Position numbers and translations under genes: made by a program. Below, one piece after another: positions 23,786-32,654 of a stretch of 64,000 bases of DNA. The DNA is taken from the NCBI RefSeq assembly GCF_020447205.1, contig NZ_JAJAEL010000011.1, positions 124,001 to 188,000 on the forward strand, read 5' to 3'. Position 1 is the stretch's first letter, and each line of letters opens with the position of its first letter. The notes under the pieces were generated by a model that saw only the letters and a list, made by a program, of their open reading frames with translations, was not told the DNA's origin and did not search any database. The DNA comes from Thalassolituus alkanivorans (GTDB lineage: Bacteria > Pseudomonadota > Gammaproteobacteria > Pseudomonadales > Oceanobacteraceae).

Positions 23786-26440
23786 TTAACCTGTATTACG
23801 CATCCCAGCAGCAATACCAGCCATTGTGACTTTCAATGCACGCTCCACTTCTTTACTGACCACATCCTGATCCTGCCGCTCGCGGTACAGTAATTCGGCC
23901 TGCAGATAATGCAGTGGATCTGTATATGGATTACGCACACTCATGGAGTGCTGTAAGGCCAGGTTATCCTGCAGCAGAGTCTGCTGATCTTTAATCGCCA
24001 GCACCAGCTCACGGATCTTCTGCAAACGGATACGCAGCTGGCTGCCAAGCGGCTGTAACTCGGCTTCAACCAGACGACTTTCATAATACTGAGCAATAGC
24101 CGGATCGGCTTTCGATATCACCATTTCCAGCATATCGATATAGGTACGGAAGAACGGCCACTGCGCATACATCGATTGCAGCTGTGGCAGCTCACCATGA
24201 TTAACCGGCTGCGCCAGAGCTTCATCCGAACCCAGCCAGGCAGGCAGCATTAAGCGCATTTGTGTCCAGGCAAAAATCCACGGAATAGCGCGCAGTGTTT
24301 CAATACCACCACCACTTTTACGGCGCGCTGGCCGGCTGCCTAATGATAATTTACCCAATTCCTGCTCCGGCGTTGCGGCGCGGAAATAACGGACAAAATC
24401 CGGCGTATCACGCACCATAGCCCGGTAAGATTTAACCCCGGCACCCGCTAACTGCTCCATACGCTCACGCCATTGCGGCTGTGCAGCTTCCGGCGGTAAC
24501 AGATTGGCTTCCAATACCGCAGAAACATAAACTTTAAGGTTACGCACCGCCACTTCCGGTAAACCGAATTTAAAGCGGATCATTTCACCCTGCTCGGTTA
24601 CCCGCAAGCCACCCAGTACCGACCCCGGCGGCTGCGATAAAATCGCCCGGTGAGCAGGACCGCCGCCGCGGCCAACACTGCCGCCACGACCATGGAATAA
24701 ACGCAGTTTAATGCCTTTATCCTGTGCCGTTTTTGACAGCGCTTCCTGTGCCCGGTATTGCGCCCAGACAGCCGCCAGCTGACCGGCATCCTTAGAGGAA
24801 TCGGAATAACCAATCATCACCTGTTGATGACCTTTACAGTACTGGCGGTACCAGTCCACCGACCAGAGTTTTTCCATGCGCGGCGCCGATTGTTCGAGAT
24901 CACTAAGCGTTTCAAATAATGGCACCACCGGCATATGATCACGCACACCACAAGCCTGTAATAACAAGGCTACCGCCAGAATATCCGACGGCTCACTGGC
25001 CATGGAAATGATGTAACAAGACACACCGTCACCGGCGCGGGTCGCCAGCACGCTCATGGTGTCGAGCACTTCCTGCGTTTCGGCCGTTGGCGTCCAGCGG
25101 CTTGGAATTAACGGGCGGCGGGATGCAAGTTCGTTCAACAGGAACTGCTGTTTCTTTTCTTCATCCCAGGATTTGTAATCACCCCAGTTATAAAAGGCGC
25201 AGATTTCCTGCAGCACATCGGCATGACGGGTCGATTCCTGACGTACATCGAGTTTCACCAGCGCCAGACCAAAGCAGGCGACCCGGCGCAGGGTGTCGAG
25301 CAATGAACCATTGGCTACCGTATCCAGCCCCTGCTCAACCAGACTGTTGTAACAGAGCATTAATGGCTGCAGTAATTCATCATCTTCCAGCAGAGGTTCG
25401 TAATCGCTTTCCGCCCCACGGGCTTTGGCGGCCGCCCAGAGTTTGGTCTGTTCCAGCCGATGGCGCAGCTGATGCATACAGGCGCGGTAAGGTTCGTGCA
25501 GATTATCCGGATAAGCGCGGCGTAATTCCGCCGAGGCTGCCGTCATCGATAACTGCATGCCTAATTGTTCAATATCACGCAGGAATAAATCTGCAGCCAT
25601 CCAGCGTGCGAGAAATAAAACCTCACGGGTAACGGCAGAAGTGACATTCGGATTGCCGTCACGGTCGCCTCCCATCCACGAAGAAAAACGTACCGGAGCC
25701 GCCGTCAGCGGTAATGCGCTGCTGCCACGCTGACGCAGTTCATCATCCAGATTGCGTAATAATTGCGGCACTGCGTACCAGAGCGAATTTTCGATCACCG
25801 CAAAACCCCATTTGGCTTCGTCCACAGCGGTTGGCCGTACCTGGCGGATTTCATCGCTGTGCCAGATTTCTTCCACCACCGAGGCCAGCTGCTGCTCAAT
25901 TTCCAGCAATTGCGGATGGCCGTCGCGCAGATCATCACGTTGCTGCAGTAATCGGGCAATCAGATCGTATTTCTGGATCAGGGTACGGCGGGTAATTTCG
26001 GTCGGATGAGCGGTGAGAACCAGCTCAATATTCACATCGGCGACTTTCTGACTGAGATTCAGCCCGGCGATGCCTTTCTGCTGTAAACGGTCGAGTAAAT
26101 TACTGAACATCTGCTCGACATCATCGTGCAGAAAATCACTGCGCCGCCAGCTGGCACCGTGCTGCTGTTCGGCAATATTGGCCAGATTAAGGAACTGATT
26201 AAAACCACGCACCACCGGCACCAGTGCATCATCCGGCATGGTTTTCAGTAATGCCAGTAAACGGTCGCGTTCGGCATCGTCGCCATTGCGGGCTTTTTTG
26301 GCCTGCTTACGGATATCCTCAATACGTTTGAGCATACTGCTGCCGTATTGATTTTCGATCGTTTTGCCCAGCAGGTTGCCCAGCAGTTTTACTTTGTCGC
26401 GTAACAAAGCATCCAATTCAAAAGCATCCGTAGCACTCAT
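23786..26440 (-). CDS. ppc: Phosphoenolpyruvate carboxylase
   Basis: An 884-residue cytosolic enzyme that carboxylates phosphoenolpyruvate to oxaloacetate, refilling the TCA cycle. The catalytic histidine lies in VLTAHPTEITRRTL (about residue 145). The second signature is MIGYSDSSKDAG, the glycine-rich loop is FHGRGGSVGRGGGP, and the C-terminus ends in the family's MRNTG. It is full length and monocistronic, with its own terminator. Confidence 0.97.
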   Translation of the reverse strand: MSATDAFELDALLRDKVKLLGNLLGKTIENQYGSSMLKRIEDIRKQAKKARNGDDAERDRLLALLKTMPDDALVPVVRGFNQFLNLANIAEQQHGASWRRSDFLHDDVEQMFSNLLDRLQQKGIAGLNLSQKVADVNIELVLTAHPTEITRRTLIQKYDLIARLLQQRDDLRDGHPQLLEIEQQLASVVEEIWHSDEIRQVRPTAVDEAKWGFAVIENSLWYAVPQLLRNLDDELRQRGSSALPLTAAPVRFSSWMGGDRDGNPNVTSAVTREVLFLARWMAADLFLRDIEQLGMQLSMTAASAELRRAYPDNLHEPYRACMHQLRHRLEQTKLWAAAKARGAESDYEPLLEDDELLQPLMLCYNSLVEQGLDTVANGSLLDTLRRVACFGLALVKLDVRQESTRHADVLQEICAFYNWGDYKSWDEEKKQQFLLNELASRRPLIPSRWTPTAETQEVLDTMSVLATRAGDGVSCYIISMASEPSDILAVALLLQACGVRDHMPVVPLFETLSDLEQSAPRMEKLWSVDWYRQYCKGHQQVMIGYSDSSKDAGQLAAVWAQYRAQEALSKTAQDKGIKLRLFHGRGGSVGRGGGPAHRAILSQPPGSVLGGLRVTEQGEMIRFKFGLPEVAVRNLKVYVSAVLEANLLPPEAAQPQWRERMEQLAGAGVKSYRAMVRDTPDFVRYFRAATPEQELGKLSLGSRPARRKSGGGIETLRAIPWIFAWTQMRLMLPAWLGSDEALAQPVNHGELPQLQSMYAQWPFFRTYIDMLEMVISKADPAIAQYYESRLVEAELQPLGSQLRIRLQKIRELVLAIKDQQTLLQDNLALQHSMSVRNPYTDPLHYLQAELLYRERQDQDVVSKEVERALKVTMAGIAAGMRNTG

Positions 26441-26608
26441 ACCTACTCCTGTCAGATCGTTTTATTCAGTGTGCGGAAAAACAGACAGATAGCAAGGAGT
26501 TACGCAGGGTGACTTTCACTGCATTTTGGTAACACTTTGTTCAGTTACAGGGCAGCGGCTTTTTTTCATTCTATTCTGATAAAACAGCCAGAGAAAAAGG
26601 AACGCCCG

Positions 26609-26941
26609 ATGAAAGCCTCAGAATTATTACGCCACTGGGAAAAAGAATTCGGTGAACCGCTGACTGCCGCCCGCTATGAATTGCCATTAAATGTAAAAGA
26701 TGCGGCCCGGCTTGAAGCACTTGCAGAAATGTTTCCCGGCAGCACAAAAGAACGCATTCTGCGCGATCTGGTCAGTGCAGCATTATCGGATCTGACCAGC
26801 GGTTTTCCTTATATTGCCGGGGATAAAGTCGTGGCGCAGGATGAAGAAGGGTATCCGGTATTTGAGGATGTTGGGCCGACACCGCAATTCCTGCAGCTGA
26901 CCCGCAAGCATCTGAACAGCCTGCAAAAAGGCAAACACTGA
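26609..26941 (+). CDS. Conserved small protein next to ppc (PA3688-like)
   Basis: A 110-residue soluble acidic protein. It resembles small proteins found beside ppc in Pseudomonas, sometimes labelled pilin-assembly or type 1 pili tip component; I know of no experimental support for those labels. The N-terminus (ASELLRHWEKEFGE) and centre (AARLEALAEMFPGSTKERILRDL) look helical, the latter a little like a ribbon-helix-helix. The C-terminus has DVGPTPQFLQLTRKHL. AAAAAGGA lies before the ATG. It is divergent from ppc and ends 11 bases before the convergent mazG. Confidence 0.85.
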   Translation: MKASELLRHWEKEFGEPLTAARYELPLNVKDAARLEALAEMFPGSTKERILRDLVSAALSDLTSGFPYIAGDKVVAQDEEGYPVFEDVGPTPQFLQLTRKHLNSLQKGKH

Positions 26942-26952
26942 GCGGTACTGCT

Positions 26953-27777
26953 TCAGTGTTTTTCCTGCTGCTTGGCAGCCTGCCAGGCAGCTTCCATCTC
27001 AGCGACGCTGGCGTTGTCCCAGCCGCCCAGGCGTTCAACCTGCGCTTCGACCTGAGCGAAGCGCGAACAGAAACGGGCATTAGTGCCACGCAGCGCGACT
27101 TCCGCATCCACCTTTAAATGCCGGGCGAGATTACTGACGGCAAATAACAGATCGCCCACTTCATGCTCCAGCCGCTCTGGGTCGGCTGCGCTGATTTCGG
27201 CTTCGACTTCGGCCAGTTCTTCACGGATTTTATCCAGCACGCCCTGCACATCCGGCCAGTCAAAGCCCACTTTTGAGGCTTTTTTCTGTAATTTGACCGC
27301 CCGGTTAAGGGCCGGCAGCGTGGCCGGGACATCGGCCAGTAAACCGGAAGGCATATTCTGCGCTACGGGTTTGAGTGCTTTTTCCTGCTGTTTGATCAGA
27401 TCCCAGTTGGCGTTGATCTCTGCCTCTTGCGGGCTGACCGAGGGGTCCCGCTCGCTGTGCAGTGTGCCCTGCGGAAACACGTGCGGATGACGGCGGATCA
27501 GTTTTTCTACCAGGCGATGAATAATCGAGTTGAGGTTAAACAACTGCCGCTCATCGCCCATCTGACCGTAAAAAATCACCTGAAACAGCAGATCGCCCAG
27601 CTCTTCTTCCAGATGCGGCCAGTCCTGACGTTCAATGGCATCGGCTACTTCGTAGGCTTCTTCCAGGGTGTGCGGCAGAATGGTGGCAAAATCCTGCTTC
27701 AGATCCCAGGGGCAGCCGGTCTGCGGATCACGCAGACGGCGCATCAGGTACAGCAAATCATCAAGGCCATAACTCAT
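26953..27777 (-). CDS. mazG: Nucleoside triphosphate pyrophosphohydrolase MazG
   Basis: A 274-residue enzyme hydrolysing NTPs to NMP + PPi; in E. coli it lowers ppGpp during stress. It has two MazG repeats. The first carries CPWDLKQDF and the EExxE-type metal site EEAYEVADAI ... EEELGDLLFQV; the second has REELAEVEAEI ... EHEVGDLLFAVSNL. Its ATG overlaps the relA stop as ATGA, so the alarmone synthetase and this housekeeping NTPase are co-translated, as in related bacteria. Confidence 0.96.
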   Translation of the reverse strand: MSYGLDDLLYLMRRLRDPQTGCPWDLKQDFATILPHTLEEAYEVADAIERQDWPHLEEELGDLLFQVIFYGQMGDERQLFNLNSIIHRLVEKLIRRHPHVFPQGTLHSERDPSVSPQEAEINANWDLIKQQEKALKPVAQNMPSGLLADVPATLPALNRAVKLQKKASKVGFDWPDVQGVLDKIREELAEVEAEISAADPERLEHEVGDLLFAVSNLARHLKVDAEVALRGTNARFCSRFAQVEAQVERLGGWDNASVAEMEAAWQAAKQQEKH

Positions 27778-30023
27778 GAGCCATGGCCTCCACGTACCCG
27801 GCGGGCAGAAATCACATTTGGCAGTTGCGCAATTTTGCTCATCAGCCGGGCAAAGCGCTCAAGACTCTCAACTTCGACGGTCAACTGCATATTGGCGGTA
27901 TTTTCCCCCTGATTGGACTGGGTATTCACCGACAGTACATTAATGCGTTCATTCGCCAGTACCGAGCTGACATCGCGCAGCAGACCGGTGCGGTCATAGG
28001 CCTGAATCAGCATATCCACCGGATAGGTACTGTTCGGCTTATTCCCCCAGCTGACCTGCAACAGACGCTGCGGCTCCATCGCTTCAAGATGCAGCAGGTT
28101 ATCGCAGTCACTGCGGTGTACGGTCACGCCACGCCCCACGGTGATATAGCCACGGATGTCGTCACCCGGCACCGGCTGACAGCACTGCGCCAGCTGAGTC
28201 AGCAGATTGCCAACGCCTTCAATATAAATATCGTCGGCCTTGGCATGACGCTCACTGTGCTCCGGCTTACGCGCCAGCGGCAGCTCCTGCTGGCTGTTGC
28301 CGGTATCGGCTCTTTTCAGCACGTTATGCACAATCTGGCCAACGCGCAGATCACCCGCACCGACGGCGGCGAACATATCGTCCACCGACTTCATATTCAT
28401 GTCTTTGGCGACATCGGTCAGCGGTTCGTTCACCAGATCCAGACGATCCAGCTCACGCAGGACCAGCTGGCGGCCTTCATCGATATTCTGATCGCGCGCC
28501 TGCAGTTTGAACCAGTGCGCCACTTTGGCACGCGCGCGGGTGGTATGAATATAACCGGATTCCGGATACAGCCAGTCGCGGCTCGGATGCGCATTGGCGT
28601 TGGTCAGAATTTCGACCTGCTCGCCGTTTTTCAACAGATAGGTCAGCGGCACAATACGGCCATTGACCTTGGCACCGCGGCATTTATTACCGACTTCGGT
28701 ATGCACGCGGTAGGCGAAATCTACCGGCGTGGCACGCGGCGGTAAATCCACCACATGACCTTCGGGAGTGAACACATAAATGCGGTCGGGGTTAATGTCG
28801 GCGCGCAGTTCTCCCACCAGCTCCGGCAGATCGTCCAGCTCTTCGTGCCATTCCAGCACCTGACGCAGCCAGGCAATTTTCTGCTCGTAGCCCTGATCTT
28901 TGGCGTTGAGGTCGGTGCCTTTGTACAGCCAGTGCGCACAAACCCCAAGCTCGGCATCTTCGTGCATGTTGTGGGTACGGATCTGCACTTCCAGCACCTT
29001 GCCTTCAGGGCCGATCACGGCGGTATGCAGCGAGCGGTAACCGTTCTCTTTCGGGTTGGCGATATAGTCGTCAAATTCGTTCGGAATATGACGCCAGAGG
29101 GTGTGCACAATGCCCAGTGCGGCGTAACAGTCTTTCAGTTCCGGCACCAGAATACGCACCGCACGGATATCGTAAATCTGCGAAAAATCGAGGTTCTTGC
29201 GGCTCATCTTCCGCCAGATGCTGTAGATATGCTTGGCACGGCCATAAACATCGCATTTGATGCCGGCACCAAGCAGGTCATCACGCAGGCGCTGTACCAC
29301 GGTTTCGATATAGTCCTGACGGGCAAGACGTTTTTCATCCAGCAGGCCGGCAATCTTTTTGTAAGCCTCAGGCTGCATATAGCGGAACGCCAGGTCCTCA
29401 AGCTCCCACTTCAGATGACCAATACCCAGACGGTGCGCCAGCGGCGCATAGATATTGAATACTTCTTCGGCAACCTTGCGGCGCTTGTCTTCCGGGCCAT
29501 CTTTCACCGCGCGGATCGCCGAGGTCCGTTCGGCCAGCTTGATCAGCGCGACACGTACGTCATCGATCATTGCCACCAGCATTTTGCGCAGGTTCTCAAC
29601 CTGTGCCTGACGCTGGCCCAGCACCACTTCGTCGCGCGAATTCTGGATTGCGCTGATCGCCGCCATGCGCAGCACGCCTTCAATCAGCTTGGCCACTTCG
29701 GCGCCAAAATCGCGCTCCACACGCTGCAGGGCCAGACGCCCTTCACGCACCGCACGGTAGAGAATGGCAGCCACCAGCGACTCGGTATCGAGACGCAGAT
29801 CGAGCAGAATCTGCGCCATCTCAATACCCATCTGCACACTGTCGATTGACCAGTAGGTGCGGTTGGCAATGGCTTCGTCTGACAGCTGTTTCGCCAGTGT
29901 CAGCGCGCGCCCGAGTGTTTCCGGGTCTTTTACATCGTACGCCTGCTGGATGCTGTCCAGCCAACGTGAAACATCGAGCGATCCATCATGTAACAACGGA
30001 TGATCATCTCTGACCTTAACCAT
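27774..30023 (-). CDS. relA: (p)ppGpp synthetase RelA
   Basis: A 749-residue ribosome-associated stringent-response enzyme. Domains in order are an inactive HD domain (ILYRAVREG where hydrolases have HD...ED), a synthetase domain (YDIRAVRILV, NPKENGYRSLHTAV, EVQIRTHNMH), a TGS domain (RIYVFTPEGHVVDLP), a Cys-containing zinc-finger-like region (CCQPVPGDDI), and a C-terminal ACT domain. Loss of the HD metal residues marks it as RelA rather than SpoT. It overlaps rlmD by eight bases and mazG by four. Confidence 0.97.
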   Translation of the reverse strand: MVKVRDDHPLLHDGSLDVSRWLDSIQQAYDVKDPETLGRALTLAKQLSDEAIANRTYWSIDSVQMGIEMAQILLDLRLDTESLVAAILYRAVREGRLALQRVERDFGAEVAKLIEGVLRMAAISAIQNSRDEVVLGQRQAQVENLRKMLVAMIDDVRVALIKLAERTSAIRAVKDGPEDKRRKVAEEVFNIYAPLAHRLGIGHLKWELEDLAFRYMQPEAYKKIAGLLDEKRLARQDYIETVVQRLRDDLLGAGIKCDVYGRAKHIYSIWRKMSRKNLDFSQIYDIRAVRILVPELKDCYAALGIVHTLWRHIPNEFDDYIANPKENGYRSLHTAVIGPEGKVLEVQIRTHNMHEDAELGVCAHWLYKGTDLNAKDQGYEQKIAWLRQVLEWHEELDDLPELVGELRADINPDRIYVFTPEGHVVDLPPRATPVDFAYRVHTEVGNKCRGAKVNGRIVPLTYLLKNGEQVEILTNANAHPSRDWLYPESGYIHTTRARAKVAHWFKLQARDQNIDEGRQLVLRELDRLDLVNEPLTDVAKDMNMKSVDDMFAAVGAGDLRVGQIVHNVLKRADTGNSQQELPLARKPEHSERHAKADDIYIEGVGNLLTQLAQCCQPVPGDDIRGYITVGRGVTVHRSDCDNLLHLEAMEPQRLLQVSWGNKPNSTYPVDMLIQAYDRTGLLRDVSSVLANERINVLSVNTQSNQGENTANMQLTVEVESLERFARLMSKIAQLPNVISARRVRGGHGS

Positions 30024-31347
30024 GACGCTTAGCCTTTCTTTCCAGTAATACCATGGTTTCTACATGGTGAGTCTGCGGGAACATATCCATAATTCCCGCC
30101 TGCCGGACCTGATAACCGGCCGCGGCCAGCACATTCAGATCCCGTGCCAGAGTTGCCGCATCGCAGGACACATAGAGAATGCGCGGCACCCGGCGTGCAA
30201 TAAGTTCGTTCATCACTCCGGCCGCTCCGGCGCGGGGCGGATCCAGCAGCACCGCCTGCGGCTCAGGCAAATCCGCCAGACCACCGGCGCCGCTTAAATC
30301 GGCCTGAATCGCTTGCAAAGGTAAGGCCAGATTGGACGCCTGTGTGGCCAGGCTGTCTACCATACTTTGCTCTACCTCCACCGCCAGTACCTGCTGCGAG
30401 CGTTTCGCCAGCGGCATACTGAAGTTGCCATGACCGGCAAACAGATCCCAGATAACTTCAGCGGCACCGGGCTGCAGCCAGTCCAGCGCCTGCTGCACCA
30501 TGGCACGATTGACCGCGCCATTGACCTGCACAAAGTCGCTGAGTTCCAGCCGCAGTGCCAGATCATCAACCTGATGATGCAAAGGCTCAGCCTGTTCTGG
30601 CCATAACAGCTGTGGCGGCGCATCGCGTTCGCTTTTCAGCCACAGCTGTAACGGCAGCAGGCCATCGATATTGAGCCCTGCGGCAAAGCTGCACAGTTTT
30701 TTCTCATCACCCGGCGATAAAGGCTTCAGAATGCGCAATACCAGTGCCAGCGCATTATCGGCGGCAATGGCTTCAATCTGGGTAATGACTGCCCGCGCAT
30801 CAAGGCGGTTAATCTGTTCACGCCAGGCTGCCCAGTCGAGAGCCGGGTACTCGGGCAACACCAGACAGCGGTCAATATTGCTGATATGCGCAGACGAGGC
30901 TTCACGGAAGCCAACAAAGTTCTCACGGCTGTCTTTGCTGTAACGCACACCGAGGCGCGCTTTGCGGCGGTAATGCCAGGGTTCAGCCACAATCGGCGCC
31001 GACCACTCCGGCACCTCAACGCCCTGACGGCTCAACTCACGCGCCACGCGCTCCTGTTTAAAGGCCACCTGAGCGTCATAGGCCAGATGCTGCAGATCAC
31101 AGCCGCCACAGCGCTGGTAATGCGGACAGTCGGGGGTTACGCGTTCAGGGGAGGTTTTAATCAGATTCAGCAAACGGGTCTGCCACACCTTACGGCGGCG
31201 ACCATCGAGCACCACTTCGGCTTCTTCGCCGGGCAAAGCACCGGGAACGAAATAGACATCGCGACCCAGCCGCGCCACCCCTTCCCCTTCCGAGGTCAGG
31301 TTATCCACCGACAGCGTCAGGCGCCGTTGTTTATCTGCTGGTTTCAC
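30016..31347 (-). CDS. rlmD: 23S rRNA (uracil1939-C5)-methyltransferase RlmD
   Basis: A 443-residue SAM-dependent m5U methyltransferase (RumA family). Order: an N-terminal TRAM domain, a 4Fe-4S cluster motif (CPHYQRCGGC, with the fourth Cys expected from the family), a SAM site (DLFAGHGNFSMPLA), the catalytic cysteine in YVSCDAAT, and the general base near MFPQTHHVE. I choose the GTG at 31347 because AAAGGAG lies six bases before it; a longer in-frame ORF reaching 31470 has no such support. rlmD-relA-mazG is a known gene order. Confidence 0.95.
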   Translation of the reverse strand: MKPADKQRRLTLSVDNLTSEGEGVARLGRDVYFVPGALPGEEAEVVLDGRRRKVWQTRLLNLIKTSPERVTPDCPHYQRCGGCDLQHLAYDAQVAFKQERVARELSRQGVEVPEWSAPIVAEPWHYRRKARLGVRYSKDSRENFVGFREASSAHISNIDRCLVLPEYPALDWAAWREQINRLDARAVITQIEAIAADNALALVLRILKPLSPGDEKKLCSFAAGLNIDGLLPLQLWLKSERDAPPQLLWPEQAEPLHHQVDDLALRLELSDFVQVNGAVNRAMVQQALDWLQPGAAEVIWDLFAGHGNFSMPLAKRSQQVLAVEVEQSMVDSLATQASNLALPLQAIQADLSGAGGLADLPEPQAVLLDPPRAGAAGVMNELIARRVPRILYVSCDAATLARDLNVLAAAGYQVRQAGIMDMFPQTHHVETMVLLERKAKRHG

Positions 31348-31560
31348 CAGGCACTCCTTTAATGACCAGCCAGTATCATGCACAGCAGCACGACATGGCA
31401 TCTGGCGCACAAGATTGGGGCAAAGGGGAAAAGATTCAAGGGCACCTCGGAATAACTCTGCAGCACTCACGCGAAGCTGTGCAGAATGATTCAGAGGTGC
31501 TCAGGGTCCGGGAGGAACACATCGCGCAGCGACTGACGGTTATCAGCCGCTGCATAACGC

Positions 31561-32463
31561 TCACTTTTCAGGAGCAAAGACACCGGATGACAGATAACGG
31601 TCACCTCGGTCGCAGATGATGGCAACTATAGTGGCGTTTTCCAGCGTTTGCGCCAGACGCAGGGCACCGGCCACCGCGCCACCGGAGGAAACTCCGCAGA
31701 AAATCCCCTCACGCCGCGCCAGTTCGCGCATGCAGTGCTCGGCTTCCTGCTGACTGATGTCCATCACCAGATCCACCTGACGGGCATCAAAGATAGTCGG
31801 CAGATATTCCTGCGGCCAGCGGCGGATTCCGGGAATAGCCGAACCGTCTTCAGGCTGCAGACCAACAATCTGCACCGCCGGATTCTGTTCCTTCAGGTAA
31901 CGTGAGGTTCCCATAATGGTTCCCGTGGTACCCATTGAGCTGACAAAATGGGTGATGCGCCCACCGGTCTGCGCCCAGATTTCAGGTCCGGTGCTGTGAT
32001 AATGCGCCTCGGGGTTATCACCATTGCCAAACTGATTCAGCACCTTGCCTTCGCCACGCGACTCCATCGCCAGCGCCAGATCGCGGGCGCCTTCCATACC
32101 ACTGTCGACCAGAATCAGTTCTGCACCATAGGCTTCCATTGCCCAGCGCCGTTCCATGGTGGCACTGTCAGGCATGATCAGAATCATGCGGTAGCCCTTA
32201 ATGGCAGCCGCCATCGCCAGCGCGATACCGGTATTGCCACTGGTGGCCTCAATCAAGGTATCGCCGGGCTGAATATCACCGCGCTGTTCGGCGCGTTCGA
32301 TCATGGATAGCGCCGGACGATCTTTCACCGAGCCGGCCGGGTTATTACCTTCCAGCTTGAGCAGAATGGTATTGCTGCTGTCTGCCGGTAATAAACGCTG
32401 CAGACGTACCAGCGGTGTATTGCCCACGCAGTCGGCGATGGTCGGGTACTGAATATCGGTCAC
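31561..32463 (-). CDS. cysM: Cysteine synthase B (CysM)
   Basis: A 300-residue PLP enzyme that makes cysteine from O-acetylserine and sulfide or thiosulfate. The PLP lysine is in NPAGSVKDRPA (about residue 46), the phosphate loop is EATSGNTG, and the C-terminal SSGGAVAGAL block is intact. Sequence features such as GRITHFVSSMGTTGTI and the short length favour CysM over CysK. It lies upstream of rlmD with a 213-base gap and is divergent from gacS, an arrangement also known in Pseudomonas. Confidence 0.95.
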   Translation of the reverse strand: MTDIQYPTIADCVGNTPLVRLQRLLPADSSNTILLKLEGNNPAGSVKDRPALSMIERAEQRGDIQPGDTLIEATSGNTGIALAMAAAIKGYRMILIMPDSATMERRWAMEAYGAELILVDSGMEGARDLALAMESRGEGKVLNQFGNGDNPEAHYHSTGPEIWAQTGGRITHFVSSMGTTGTIMGTSRYLKEQNPAVQIVGLQPEDGSAIPGIRRWPQEYLPTIFDARQVDLVMDISQQEAEHCMRELARREGIFCGVSSGGAVAGALRLAQTLENATIVAIICDRGDRYLSSGVFAPEK

Positions 32464-32654
32464 GGCGATCTCTACTTATAACCAAAGAGCGCGTAGTTTA
32501 CCTTTGCACCTCACCTGAACGTAATATCAATTGGTGATTTCGTTATATCGCTGTGCATACCAGCGCACAGTCCTGCTGCGGCAATGCAGGCTGCGATTGC
32601 ACCCATCCTGCCTGCCCTTTACTCTACGGCTTTACCTTTCTTTAAGTTGTGTGC

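Noticed and set aside
28755-29849. Plus-strand 364-codon ORF
   Set aside because: It lies wholly antisense to relA, has no ribosome site and shows no domain; long open frames opposite GC-rich genes are common.
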